From: Mesorhizobium sp.
Lineage (GTDB): Bacteria; Pseudomonadota; Alphaproteobacteria; Rhizobiales; Rhizobiaceae
NCBI GenBank assembly: GCA_004020545.1
Contig: SAQE01000046.1
Coordinates: forward strand, 1-51,324
Reading direction: 5' to 3'
Length of the DNA: 51,324 nt
Shown here: positions 15,800-24,072 of the stretch, piece by piece
Layout of the letters: the number at the start of each line of letters is the position of its first letter
Numbering within the stretch: the stretch's first letter is position 1
Program-made: the position numbers and the translations under genes
The notes under the pieces: model-generated
Databases searched by the model: none
What the model saw: the letters and a program-made list of their open reading frames with translations, nothing else
Told to the model about the DNA's origin: nothing

Positions 15800-16795
15800 T
15801 TACTTGAGCTTCGGGTTGAGCAGCGCGTCGATCTTCGGATCCTTCATGTTGTCCTTGGTGACGAGATTGGCGCCGGTGTCGACATTGGCCTCGACCTTCT
15901 CGCCCTTCGAGGCGGCAAGCGCGGTCTTGATGCCATCATAGCCCATCCGGTACGGATCCTGGACGACGAGGCCGGAGATGACGCCGTCGTTCAAGAACTT
16001 GATCAGCTTCTCGTCGCTGTCGAAACCGATCAGCCCAACCTTGCCGGCGAGGCTGTTCTCGGCGATCGCCTGGCCGACGCCCTGCGCCATGATCAGGTTC
16101 GAGGCGAAGATGCCCTTGAGGTCCGGATTGGCGGTGATCAGGTCGGTCGCGATGTTGAGGCCGGTCGTGGCCTGGCCGTCGGCATATTTGTCGGCGACGA
16201 GCTCGAGGCCGGGATATTTGGCCTTGAGCTGTTCCTTGAAGCCTTGCGCGCGTTGCTCGAGCGAGCCGGCACCGGGGAGCGCGGTGATCAGCGCGACCTT
16301 GCCTTCGACCTTGCCGCCATTGGCAGCGGCGATCGCCGCCGCGAGGCCGTCAGCCGCGACGCGGCCGCCCTGGACGTTGTCGGTGGTCAGGAAGGAGGTG
16401 AAGGCTTTGGATTCGGCGCTGGAGTCGATGCCGATGACCTTGACCTTGCTGGCGGCCTCATCGATCGGCTTGCCGAGCGCCTTCGCCTCGGTCGGCGCGA
16501 TCACGATCGCGGCCGGATTGCCGGCGACTGCGTTCTCGAGGATCGAGATCTGGCCGTTGACGTCGGTCTCGGCCTGGGCACCGAGCTCCGGCACGTTGAC
16601 GCCGAGGTCCTTGCCGGCCTTGCGGGCACCGGCCAGCACGATCTGCCAGTAGAAGGAGGTGGTGTCCTTGACGATGATCGGGATGGTCACGTCAGCCGCC
16701 GAGGCCGGGGCGGAATGCATTGCGCCGGCGAGCATCGAGGCGGCGGCGAGAGCCACGAAGGCGCGGCGGTTGAGAAGGCTGGTCACGAATTTCAT
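15800..16795 (-). CDS. CUT2-family sugar ABC transporter substrate-binding protein
   Basis: Periplasmic ribose-type binding protein, 331 residues. The signal peptide runs from MKFVTSLLNRRAF to APASAAD. The mature domain holds the Peripla_BP_4 features: SFYWQIVLAGARKAG, AIVIAPTEA, VIGIDSS, NLIMAQGVGQAI and GLIGFDSDEKL. The ATG at 16795 has GGGAGGA six bases upstream; the longer frame is rejected. A 20-bp motif shared with the dehydratase promoter lies 73-92 bases upstream of the start, so it probably has its own promoter. Confidence 0.93.
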   Translation of the reverse strand: MKFVTSLLNRRAFVALAAASMLAGAMHSAPASAADVTIPIIVKDTTSFYWQIVLAGARKAGKDLGVNVPELGAQAETDVNGQISILENAVAGNPAAIVIAPTEAKALGKPIDEAASKVKVIGIDSSAESKAFTSFLTTDNVQGGRVAADGLAAAIAAANGGKVEGKVALITALPGAGSLEQRAQGFKEQLKAKYPGLELVADKYADGQATTGLNIATDLITANPDLKGIFASNLIMAQGVGQAIAENSLAGKVGLIGFDSDEKLIKFLNDGVISGLVVQDPYRMGYDGIKTALAASKGEKVEANVDTGANLVTKDNMKDPKIDALLNPKLK

Positions 16796-16867
16796 TAGGT
16801 TCCTCCCTAAGGTCGCCTGTTGAAGGTTGCGGAAGTTCCATCTGGATAGGCGCGGCCCAAACGGAAC

Positions 16868-16887
16868 TTTATCAATAAAAAACATTT
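16868..16887 (-). promoter_or_regulatory. Shared operator-like motif upstream of the binding-protein gene
   Basis: The plus strand reads TTTATC-AAT-AAAAAACATTT. Seventeen of 20 positions match the motif at 19578-19597. It lies at nearly the same distance from the start codon in both cases (72-91 and 68-87 bases). It is a candidate site for the divergent GntR/FCD regulator. Confidence 0.6.
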
Positions 16888-16952
16888 GCCATGTTTTGAT
16901 AGTGCATCGGTCTGGCCGATGCAAGCGGATGTTTGGTGCCGATTGCGTGATG

Positions 16953-17951
16953 TCAGCCGAGTTGCTGCACGATCGTGTAGGGATCGTATTTGGCGAACTC
17001 CGCCGGCGGCACATCGATATCGAGCAGTTCGAGATTGCGGGTCAGATTGGCGGGCTTGGCCGTGCCGGTCAGAACCGAGGCAACGACCGGCTCATGCAGC
17101 GGGAACTGGAACGCCGCAGCGGCCAGCGGGTAGCCGCCTTTCGCGGCGATCTTTTCCATCGCGCCGACCCGGTCGAGAATATCCCTGCTCGCCGGCAGAT
17201 AGTCGAAATGCGCGCCGTGCACCGGACCCGTCGCCAGGATGCCCGAGTTGAAGACGCCGCCGACGATCAGCGAAGTCTGCCGTTCGCGGCAGAGCGGCAG
17301 CAATTCGGCCTCGGCGCTGCGGTCGAGCAGCGAATAGCGGCTGGCGAGCAGGATGCAGTCGAGCGGCGCGCGGCGAAGCACGTCGAGGCAGATCTGGACC
17401 TCGTTGACGCCGAGGCCATAGGCGGAGATCGTGCCGGACGACTTCAGCTCCTCCAGCGCCTTCAGCCCGCCTTCCATCAGCTGGCGGAAATGCAGCTTCG
17501 TCTTCTCGACGCCGTGCGTATAGACGCCGATGTCGTGGACGAACAGGATGTCAATTCTGTTGAGGCCGAGCCGCGCGTAGGAGAAATCCACCGAGCGCAT
17601 GATCCCATCATAGGAATAGTCGTAGTCGAGCGCGAAGGGCAGCGGGTCGACATAGGAGTGATCGGGAACCTGGTCCTCCGGCACCGGGCGGAACAGGCGC
17701 CCGACCTTGGTCGACAGCACGTAGGACGAGCGCGGCTTCTCACGCAGGAAATCACCGGTCCGGCGCTCGGACAGGCCGAAGCCGTAGAAGGGCGCGGTGT
17801 CGAAGTAGCGCAAGCCGCTGTCCCAGGCCGTCTGCAGCGTTTCCATCGCGGGCTCGCGCGGACAGGCGCGGTAGAGGCCACCGATCGCGGCGCCGCCGAA
17901 GCTGATCTCGGTCACTTCGAGCGCAGTCGTGCCGATCCGGCGTCTGTTCAT
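16953..17951 (-). CDS. Aldo/keto reductase, D-threo-aldose/L-fucose dehydrogenase-like
   Basis: NAD(P)-dependent TIM-barrel oxidoreductase, 332 residues. FDTAPFYGFGLSERRTG holds the catalytic Asp and Tyr, KVGR the catalytic lysine, and FVHDIG the histidine. The sequence type (RRRIGTTALEVTEISFGGAA, LTGTAKPANLTRN) is that of D-threo-aldose 1-dehydrogenase (L-fucose dehydrogenase) and pyridoxal 4-dehydrogenase. The ATG at 17951 has GGAGG five bases upstream; the TTG three bases earlier is less likely. It sits between the dehydratase and the importer, fitting the oxidation of an aldose to a lactone as a first step (inferred). Confidence 0.85.
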   Translation of the reverse strand: MNRRRIGTTALEVTEISFGGAAIGGLYRACPREPAMETLQTAWDSGLRYFDTAPFYGFGLSERRTGDFLREKPRSSYVLSTKVGRLFRPVPEDQVPDHSYVDPLPFALDYDYSYDGIMRSVDFSYARLGLNRIDILFVHDIGVYTHGVEKTKLHFRQLMEGGLKALEELKSSGTISAYGLGVNEVQICLDVLRRAPLDCILLASRYSLLDRSAEAELLPLCRERQTSLIVGGVFNSGILATGPVHGAHFDYLPASRDILDRVGAMEKIAAKGGYPLAAAAFQFPLHEPVVASVLTGTAKPANLTRNLELLDIDVPPAEFAKYDPYTIVQQLG

Positions 17952-18003
17952 CAAAGCCTCCCCCTTTGCCGGCTGCTTGTGCAGGCTGCGTTTTTTCCGA
18001 TGT

Positions 18004-19509
18004 CTAGAGCGTCGCGCCGAGATGCCAGGGGACGAACTCGTTGTCGCCGTAACCGAATGCCTCGCTCTTGGTCTTGCGGCCGGACGCCGTCTCGATGATC
18101 AGCTCGAAGATCTCGCGGCCCATGCCGGCGATGGTCTTCTCGCCGGAGGCGATGACGCCGCAATTGACGTCCATGTCCTCCTCCATCTGGTGGTACATGG
18201 TCGAGTTGGTGGCGACCTTGATCGACGGCGTCGGCCGGCAGCCGAAGCAGGAACCGCGGCCTGTGGTGAAGACGATGACGTTGGCGCCGCCCGCCACCTG
18301 GCCGGTGGCCGAGACCGGGTCGTAGCCGGGCGTGTCCATGAACACCAACCCGCTGCCGCTGACCTTCTCGGCGTAGCCGAAGACGCCGTTGAGCGGCGTC
18401 TGGCCGCCCTTGGCGACGGCGCCCAGCGACTTCTCCAGGATGGTGGTCAGGCCGCCGCGCTTGTTGCCGGGCGAGGGGTTGTTGTCGATCGAGGCGCCGT
18501 GCTTGGCGGTATGGTCCTCCCACCATTTCACATAGCTGTCGAGCTTGGCGGCGATCTCGGGCGAGGCGGCGCGATAGGCCAGCAGATGCTCGGCGCCGTA
18601 GATTTCGGTCGTTTCCGACAGGATGCCGATGCCGCCGACGCCGGCGAGGATATCGACGGCCGCGCCCAGCGCCGGGTTGGCGGTGATGCCGGACATGCCG
18701 TCCGAACCGCCGCATTGCAGGCCGACGACGATCTCGCTGACAGGGATAGGCTCGCGCTGCAACTGGCCGACTTCCTCGGCGATCTCGGCCAGCACGCCCA
18801 TCGCCTTCTCGACGGATTTGCGCGAGCCGCCGGCCTCCTGGATGTTGAAATGGCGCTTGCCGGCGGCGACGCCCTTTTGGCCGTAAAGCGTGAGCTGGTT
18901 GACCTCGCAGCCGAGCCCCACCATCAGCACGCCGCCGAAATTCGGGTGGCGGGCGTAGCCGGCGAGCGTGCGGTGCAGCACCATCATGCCGTCGCCGGTC
19001 GCGCTCATGCCGCAGCCCTGGCCGTGAACGATCGGCACGAAGCCGTCGATACCGGGATATTTCGGCAGCAGCGTGCGGTTTGCCGCGTCGGCAATGGCGT
19101 GGCAGACGGTGGCCGAGCAATTGACGCTGGCGATGATGCCGATGAAGTTGCGGGTGCCGGCGCGGCCGTCGGCGCGGCGATAGCCCATGAAGGTGCGGGC
19201 GCGATCGGCCTCCGTCGCGTGCACGGCCTCGCTCGGCGGCACCACCGGCAGGCGGCCGCTCTCGAACACCAGATTGTGTGAGTGGACGTGCTCGCCAGGC
19301 GCGATATCCTGCGTGGCGCGGCCGATCGCCTGCGCATATTTCACCACCGCTTCGCCGGCCGCGATCTTCTTGATCGCCACCTTGTGCCCGGGGTCGATCG
19401 CTGCCGCCGCGACCGCGCCGCCGGGCAAGGCCGCGCCGATCTCGATACGGCCATTGGCAACCGCGACATTGTCGGCGGGGGAGAGAAGAATGGTGTTTGC
19501 GGCGTTCAC
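18004..19509 (-). CDS. UxaA/GarD-family sugar-acid dehydratase (altronate dehydratase-like)
   Basis: A 501-residue two-domain dehydratase. The N-terminal SAF domain is about residues 1-105 (KVAIKKIAAGEAVVKYAQAI, GEHVHSHN). The C-terminal UxaA/GarD domain has GYRRADGRAGTRNFIGI, HGQGCGMS, GLGCEVNQL, GLQCGGSDGMSG and GRGSCFGCRPTPSIK, with the metal-site cysteines. The family removes water from altronate, galactarate and related aldonates such as fuconate. The start is a GTG at 19509 with AGGAC about ten bases upstream. A 20-bp shared motif lies 68-87 bases upstream. The substrate cannot be told from sequence. Confidence 0.88.
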   Translation of the reverse strand: MNAANTILLSPADNVAVANGRIEIGAALPGGAVAAAAIDPGHKVAIKKIAAGEAVVKYAQAIGRATQDIAPGEHVHSHNLVFESGRLPVVPPSEAVHATEADRARTFMGYRRADGRAGTRNFIGIIASVNCSATVCHAIADAANRTLLPKYPGIDGFVPIVHGQGCGMSATGDGMMVLHRTLAGYARHPNFGGVLMVGLGCEVNQLTLYGQKGVAAGKRHFNIQEAGGSRKSVEKAMGVLAEIAEEVGQLQREPIPVSEIVVGLQCGGSDGMSGITANPALGAAVDILAGVGGIGILSETTEIYGAEHLLAYRAASPEIAAKLDSYVKWWEDHTAKHGASIDNNPSPGNKRGGLTTILEKSLGAVAKGGQTPLNGVFGYAEKVSGSGLVFMDTPGYDPVSATGQVAGGANVIVFTTGRGSCFGCRPTPSIKVATNSTMYHQMEEDMDVNCGVIASGEKTIAGMGREIFELIIETASGRKTKSEAFGYGDNEFVPWHLGATL

Positions 19510-19577
19510 GGGCGGCTGTCCTGGGTAATCCTGGGAGTGCGGGCGGATTGACTTACGCCCATTTGAAGATAATGTCT

Positions 19578-19597
19578 TTTATCGGGAAAAAACATTT
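19578..19597 (-). promoter_or_regulatory. Shared operator-like motif in the divergent dehydratase/regulator gap
   Basis: The plus strand reads TTTATC-GGG-AAAAAACATTT, matching 17 of 20 bases of the motif at 16868-16887; only the three central bases differ. The gap also contains a dyad GCGCCC-TTT-GGGCGC at 19631-19645. Confidence 0.6.
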
Positions 19598-19765
19598 TTG
19601 CGTCAATTGTTTTTTCACCGTGCGGGTCGCGCGCCCTTTGGGCGCACGGTTGCCCGTTTGGCAAAGCCGGCGAAATTCGATTTCCGCATTCCGCAGGCCT
19701 GCGCTAGGAACACCGATCATATCGCGCTTCCGGCCAGCCGCCGCAAGCGTTGGGGGATGCGGGGC

Positions 19766-20668
19766 ATGTCGAAGAGCAACAACGTCTACAAGGACGCCTT
19801 CAACCGCTGTCTGCGGCTGCTCGACGAAACCAAAAGCCTGCCGTCCGAGCCCGAGCTCGGCACGCTGCTCGGCGTCAGTCGCACCACGGTGCGCAGCATC
19901 CTTTCGCGCATGGAGGAGACCGGGCTGATCGCCTGGAACAAGCGCAACAAGACGGTGCTGAGATCGCCGCGCGCGGAAGACTTCTTCCCGGAAGAAGAAA
20001 CCGATTCGCTGGCCGAGATCATCGAGCGCTCCTTCATGCGCCGGCTGCTTGCCGAAGGCGCCGAGGCCGGCATGCAGATCAACGAGCTGGAGCTGGCGCG
20101 CGAGATCGGCGTCGGCACCACCAGCGTGCGCGAATTCCTGATCCGCTTCTCGCGCTTCGGCCTGATCGAGAAGCGGCGCAACAGCCATTGGGTGCTGAAG
20201 GGCTTCACCCGCGCCTTCGCGCTGGAGCTGACAGAGATCCGCGAGATGTTCGAACTGCGCTCGGCCAGCGCCTTCGTCGCGTTGCCGGAAGACAGCGGAG
20301 TCTGGGTCGATCTCGACAGCCTGGAGATCGAACATCGTGAGCTCGCCAGCGAGATCGCCACGCGCTTCAACGAATTCTCCGAGCTCGACGAGCGCTTTCA
20401 TCGGCTGATCCACCGCGCCTCGCACAACCGCTTCATCGTCGATTTCTACGATGTGATCGCGATGATCTTCCATTACCACTACCAGTGGAACAAGGCTGAG
20501 GAGCGCCAGCGCAACGCGGTCGCGGTCCAGGAGCATCTGGCCTATATCGCGGCGCTGAAATCGCGCGACCCTGCCAAGGTGGACGTCGCCTGCCGCAAGC
20601 ACCTGAAGTCGGCGCGCCAGACGCTGCTGAGCTCCATCCCGGAAGGGCGGCAGGTACAGCCCGCCTGA
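19766..20668 (+). CDS. GntR/FCD-family regulator with tandem winged-helix domains
   Basis: A 300-residue transcription regulator. Residues 8-66 hold one winged helix (LPSEPELGTLLGVSRTTVRS, METGLIAW-type wing). Residues 84-148 hold a second GntR-like one (INELELAREIGVGTTSVREF, FGLIEKRRNSHWVL). Residues 150-285 are an FCD ligand domain with ERFHRLIH and QEHLAYI, which carry the metal-binding histidines. FadR-type proteins normally have one winged helix and about 220-250 residues, so one domain is extra. It is divergent from the dehydratase and probably controls the cluster. The start could also be the ATG nine bases upstream. Confidence 0.85.
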   Translation: MSKSNNVYKDAFNRCLRLLDETKSLPSEPELGTLLGVSRTTVRSILSRMEETGLIAWNKRNKTVLRSPRAEDFFPEEETDSLAEIIERSFMRRLLAEGAEAGMQINELELAREIGVGTTSVREFLIRFSRFGLIEKRRNSHWVLKGFTRAFALELTEIREMFELRSASAFVALPEDSGVWVDLDSLEIEHRELASEIATRFNEFSELDERFHRLIHRASHNRFIVDFYDVIAMIFHYHYQWNKAEERQRNAVAVQEHLAYIAALKSRDPAKVDVACRKHLKSARQTLLSSIPEGRQVQPA

Positions 20669-20745
20669 TCGAGCGCATCGCGCCGCGTTGCCGCAGCCCG
20701 GTTTTGCCGATTTTCCGGCCGCTGGCCCCATGCTAGGGTCGGCAG

Positions 20746-21141
20746 GTGGGGAAAAGAGGCAGTCCGTTGGATATCCGGCTGAGACGATGGAGCATGCCGG
20801 CCGCGTTCGTCGCGGCATGGCTGCTTTTGCTCCAGTCGACGCTGGGTGCCTTCGCCTTTGGCGGACCCTCACAGATCGACGCCTTCGGCAATGTGATCTG
20901 CACGCATGAAGGGGCGGTCAAGCTTCCAGGCGGCGATCCGCATCAGCAAAACATGCCGGCTTGCTGTTTGCTTGGCTGCAACATGGTTTCGCCGGCGCAT
21001 CTGCCGCCGCCGGAGACCGGCGCGCTTGCCGGAGCGCTAGCGTTCGAAGCGGTCGCTTTCCCGCCTCCCTCCTTCCGGCATCTCGATTTCGCCCGCGACC
21101 GCTCTCCAGCCAATCCTCGAGCGCCGCCGGCAACGGTCTGA
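20746..21141 (+). CDS. DUF2946-like cysteine-containing exported protein
   Basis: A 131-residue small protein with an N-terminal hydrophobic segment (PAAFVAAWLLLLQSTLGAFA) and a later PACCLLGCNM cluster with histidines (DPHQQNMP). This layout fits DUF2946, a family often next to copper-handling genes. It probably sits in the membrane or periplasm. The start is uncertain: GTG at 20746, or a TTG at 20767 that follows AGAGG. It opens a copper group with PCuAC, YcnI and CopCD. Confidence 0.7.
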   Translation: MGKRGSPLDIRLRRWSMPAAFVAAWLLLLQSTLGAFAFGGPSQIDAFGNVICTHEGAVKLPGGDPHQQNMPACCLLGCNMVSPAHLPPPETGALAGALAFEAVAFPPPSFRHLDFARDRSPANPRAPPATV

Positions 21142-21238
21142 CGGCACGACCCCGCGGAACCTTTCGCGGGAACATTCATCCAAGATCAGACTGTTTCGCG
21201 ACCGGATGACGGCGCGATCCCATATTCATGGAGCAACC

Positions 21239-21724
21239 ATGTCCAGTTTCGTTTCCAAAGCCGGTGCGGCGTTCGTCCTTGTTTTTCTGCTCGCCTGTGT
21301 TCCCGGCGCCTTCGCGCATGAATTCAAGGTTGGCGAACTCGAAATCGGCCATCCCTGGTCGCGCGCGACGCCGCCCGGCGCCAAGGTGGCCGGCGGCTAT
21401 TTCACCGTGACCAACAAGGGCAACTCGCCCGACCGCCTGCTGTCGATCTCCTCGGACATCTCCGACAAGGCCGAACTGCATGAAATGGGAGTCAAGGACG
21501 GCGTCATGACCATGCGGCCGGTCACCGGCGGCCTCGAAATCCCGGCCGGCGGCAAGGTCGCGCTCAAGCCCGGCGGCTATCACTTGATGTTCATCGGCCT
21601 GAAGCGACAGCCCAAACAAGGCGAAAAATTCCCTGCGACGTTGACCTTCGAAAAGGCCGGCAGCGTTGCCGTCGAGTTCGCGGTCGAGGGCATGGGCGAG
21701 ATGGAGATGGATCACGCCGAGTGA
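21239..21724 (+). CDS. PCu(A)C periplasmic copper chaperone
   Basis: A 161-residue exported copper(I) chaperone. The signal peptide ends in PGAFAH. The copper-binding set is visible: H81 and M83 (LHEM), M92, H115 and M117 (GGYHLMFIG). Members deliver copper to the CuA site of cytochrome oxidase. GGAG precedes the ATG at 21239 by six bases; the earlier ATG at 21206 would place the signal peptide oddly far inside. The C-terminus EMEMDHAE is rich in Met, His and acid residues, as often in copper proteins. Confidence 0.9.
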   Translation: MSSFVSKAGAAFVLVFLLACVPGAFAHEFKVGELEIGHPWSRATPPGAKVAGGYFTVTNKGNSPDRLLSISSDISDKAELHEMGVKDGVMTMRPVTGGLEIPAGGKVALKPGGYHLMFIGLKRQPKQGEKFPATLTFEKAGSVAVEFAVEGMGEMEMDHAE

Positions 21725-21761
21725 TCCGCCATCCCCCAATTCGAAATCAGAGGGACAACTT

Positions 21762-22280
21762 ATGAAGGCACATGTTTTTGCGGCGGGCGCGCTTTTCGCG
21801 CTCGGCACGAATGCCGCGCTCGCCCACATCACGCTCGAAACGCAGGAAGCGGCTGTCGGCTCGACCTACAGGGCCGTTCTGCGCGTGCCGCATGGCTGCG
21901 AGGGCAAGGCGACGACGTCGGTCAGAGTGCAGATCCCGGAGGGTGTCATTTCGGTGAAGCCGATGCCGAAGCCTGGCTGGACACTGCAGACCAAGAAAGG
22001 CAGATACGAGAAGTCCTACCAGCTCTATGGTGAGACGCTGACGACCGGCGTCAAGGAAGTCGACTGGAGCGGCGGCAATCTGCCGGACGAATTCTATGAC
22101 GAGTTCGTCTTCCGCGCCTCATTGGCTGCCGATCTGCCTGCCGGCCAGATGCTCTACTTCCCGGTCGTGCAGGAATGCGGCGATGCCGCCGATCGTTGGG
22201 TCGAAATTCCGGCGGCAGGCCAGGATGAGGACGCGCTGGAAAATCCGGCTCCCGGCATCAAATTGCTGCCGAAGAAATGA
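21762..22280 (+). CDS. YcnI-like (DUF1775) copper-binding protein
   Basis: A 172-residue exported protein. After the signal peptide, cleaved after AALA, the mature chain starts with a histidine (HITLETQEAAVGS), the N-terminal residue used for copper in YcnI monohistidine-brace sites, and KPGWTL supplies the conserved tryptophan. No C-terminal membrane anchor is seen. The ATG has GAGGGA upstream. It stands 37 bases after the PCuAC gene and about 50 before the CopCD fusion, the usual company for this family. Confidence 0.88.
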   Translation: MKAHVFAAGALFALGTNAALAHITLETQEAAVGSTYRAVLRVPHGCEGKATTSVRVQIPEGVISVKPMPKPGWTLQTKKGRYEKSYQLYGETLTTGVKEVDWSGGNLPDEFYDEFVFRASLAADLPAGQMLYFPVVQECGDAADRWVEIPAAGQDEDALENPAPGIKLLPKK

Positions 22281-22331
22281 TCCTTTGATGGCGTGCCCGC
22301 ACGGGCGCGTCGTCGCTTCTCGAAAGACCGC

Positions 22332-23963
22332 ATGAACGCTGCAACTTTCCCAACCCGCCCGAACGGCATCCGCGTCAGGCCTGCTACCGGCGGCCTGGTG
22401 GCGGCGCTCATGCTGATGGTGCTGGTGCTGCCCGGTCGCGCCTTCGCGCACGCGGCGCTGGTCGCGGCCGATCCGGCCGACGGCACGGTGTTGGTGCAGA
22501 GTCCGGCGCATTTCTCGCTGACCTTCAGCGAGCCGGTGTCGCCCCTGGTCCTCACTCTAGTGCGGCCGGATGGCACGCGGCTTGCGCTGACCTCCTTCCG
22601 CCTCACGGACCGGAGCGTCGAGATCGACAACCCGGAGACGCTCAAATCCGGCACGCATGTGCTGAGCTGGCGGGTGATTTCGGAAGACGGCCATCCCGTC
22701 GGCGGCTCGGCGCTGTTTTCGATCGGCGCGCCCAGTGTGGCGCCTTTCGCTGGTGAAACGGTCGACTGGTCACTGCGCACAGCGATCTGGATCGGAAAGC
22801 TCCTTCTCTATGCCGGCCTTTTTCTCGGCGTCGGCGGGGCCTTCTCGCTTGTCTGGCTCGCCGAATACCGGCGGTGCGGCCGACGGTTCGTCGTTGGTGC
22901 CGTTCTATTCGGCTTGGTAGCAGCGTCCGTGTCCTTGGGGCTACAAGGGCTGGATGCGCTCGGCGCGCCGCTTGCACGATTCGCGGCGCCGGCGGTCTGG
23001 GAGACCGCATTGGAGACAAGCTTCGGCTGGACGGTGCTTATCGCGCTGAGCTCGCTTGGGCTTGCATTGCTGTCCCTCGCCGGGCCGCGCGTTCCTCGCA
23101 AGCTGGTTGCGCTTGCCGGGCTTGTCGGCGTCGGCGCGGCCCTTGCCGCGAGCGGCCATGCAAGTGCCGCCGAGCCACAATGGCTAACGCGACCTTTGGT
23201 GTTCCTGCATGCCACGGCCATTGCCTTCTGGGCCGGGGCGCTGGCGCCGCTCGGCCTTGCGTTGCGGTACCAGCCGGCGGAGGCCAAGATTTTCCTTCGC
23301 CGATTCTCGCGCGCGATCCTGCCCGTCGTTGCCGTGCTTGCCGCAAGCGGCATCGTGCTGGCGATCGTCCAGGTGCAGACCCCGGCTGCATTGATCAACA
23401 CCGCCTATGGCCGCTTGCTGCTGTTGAAACTGGCCCTGCTGCTGTTCCTGTTCACGCTCGCCTCCGTCAACCGCTGGACGCTGACCGCGCCGGCCGAGGC
23501 GGGCGACACGGAGGTGCAGCGGCGGCTGGTGCGTTCGATCGGCATCGAGACGCTGATCGTGCTCGCCATCTTCGGCGTCGCCGCAGGCTGGCGCTTCACG
23601 CCGCCGCCGCGGGCGCTGGCGATCGCCGCCGCGCAGCCGGCGTCCATCCATATCCACACGCTGCAGGCTATGGCCGATCTCAGCATCACCCCCGGCCATG
23701 CCGGGCAGGTCGCCGCTTCGATGGTGATCATGACCGGCGATTTCGGCCCGCTCGACGCCAAGCAGGTGACGTTGGTGCTGTCGAAGCCGGATTCTGGCAT
23801 CGAGCCGATCAAGCGTCCGGCGACCAAGCCCGGCGACGGCACCTGGCGGGTCGACAATCTCGTCATTCCGCTGTCCGGCCGCTGGAACGCCCGGCTGGAT
23901 ATCCTCGTTTCGGATTTCGAGATGGTGAAGATCGAGGCGCCAATTGATATCAGAGCCGACTGA
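22332..23963 (+). CDS. CopC-CopD fusion, copper resistance/import protein
   Basis: A 543-residue fusion. Residues about 1-40 are a signal segment (ALMLMVLVLPGRAFAH). Residues 40-135 form a CopC beta-barrel starting at the copper-ligand histidine (HAALVAADPADG) with a later EDGHPVGG. From about 150 come eight or so hydrophobic CopD segments and then a C-terminal soluble part. Such proteins bind copper in the periplasm and move it across the inner membrane. The start is uncertain; the ATG at 22332 is favoured over a GTG at 22293, and neither has a strong ribosome-binding site. Confidence 0.88.
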   Translation: MNAATFPTRPNGIRVRPATGGLVAALMLMVLVLPGRAFAHAALVAADPADGTVLVQSPAHFSLTFSEPVSPLVLTLVRPDGTRLALTSFRLTDRSVEIDNPETLKSGTHVLSWRVISEDGHPVGGSALFSIGAPSVAPFAGETVDWSLRTAIWIGKLLLYAGLFLGVGGAFSLVWLAEYRRCGRRFVVGAVLFGLVAASVSLGLQGLDALGAPLARFAAPAVWETALETSFGWTVLIALSSLGLALLSLAGPRVPRKLVALAGLVGVGAALAASGHASAAEPQWLTRPLVFLHATAIAFWAGALAPLGLALRYQPAEAKIFLRRFSRAILPVVAVLAASGIVLAIVQVQTPAALINTAYGRLLLLKLALLLFLFTLASVNRWTLTAPAEAGDTEVQRRLVRSIGIETLIVLAIFGVAAGWRFTPPPRALAIAAAQPASIHIHTLQAMADLSITPGHAGQVAASMVIMTGDFGPLDAKQVTLVLSKPDSGIEPIKRPATKPGDGTWRVDNLVIPLSGRWNARLDILVSDFEMVKIEAPIDIRAD

Positions 23964-24072
23964 CCTAGACCGCGACACAATTCGGCGAGGCGGTTGACGC
24001 CGTCGCGAAGGCCCGTCAATCATCCGTGCCAAACACGACCTCAACAGAAGATCCGAAAGCAGGGAAGAAACG

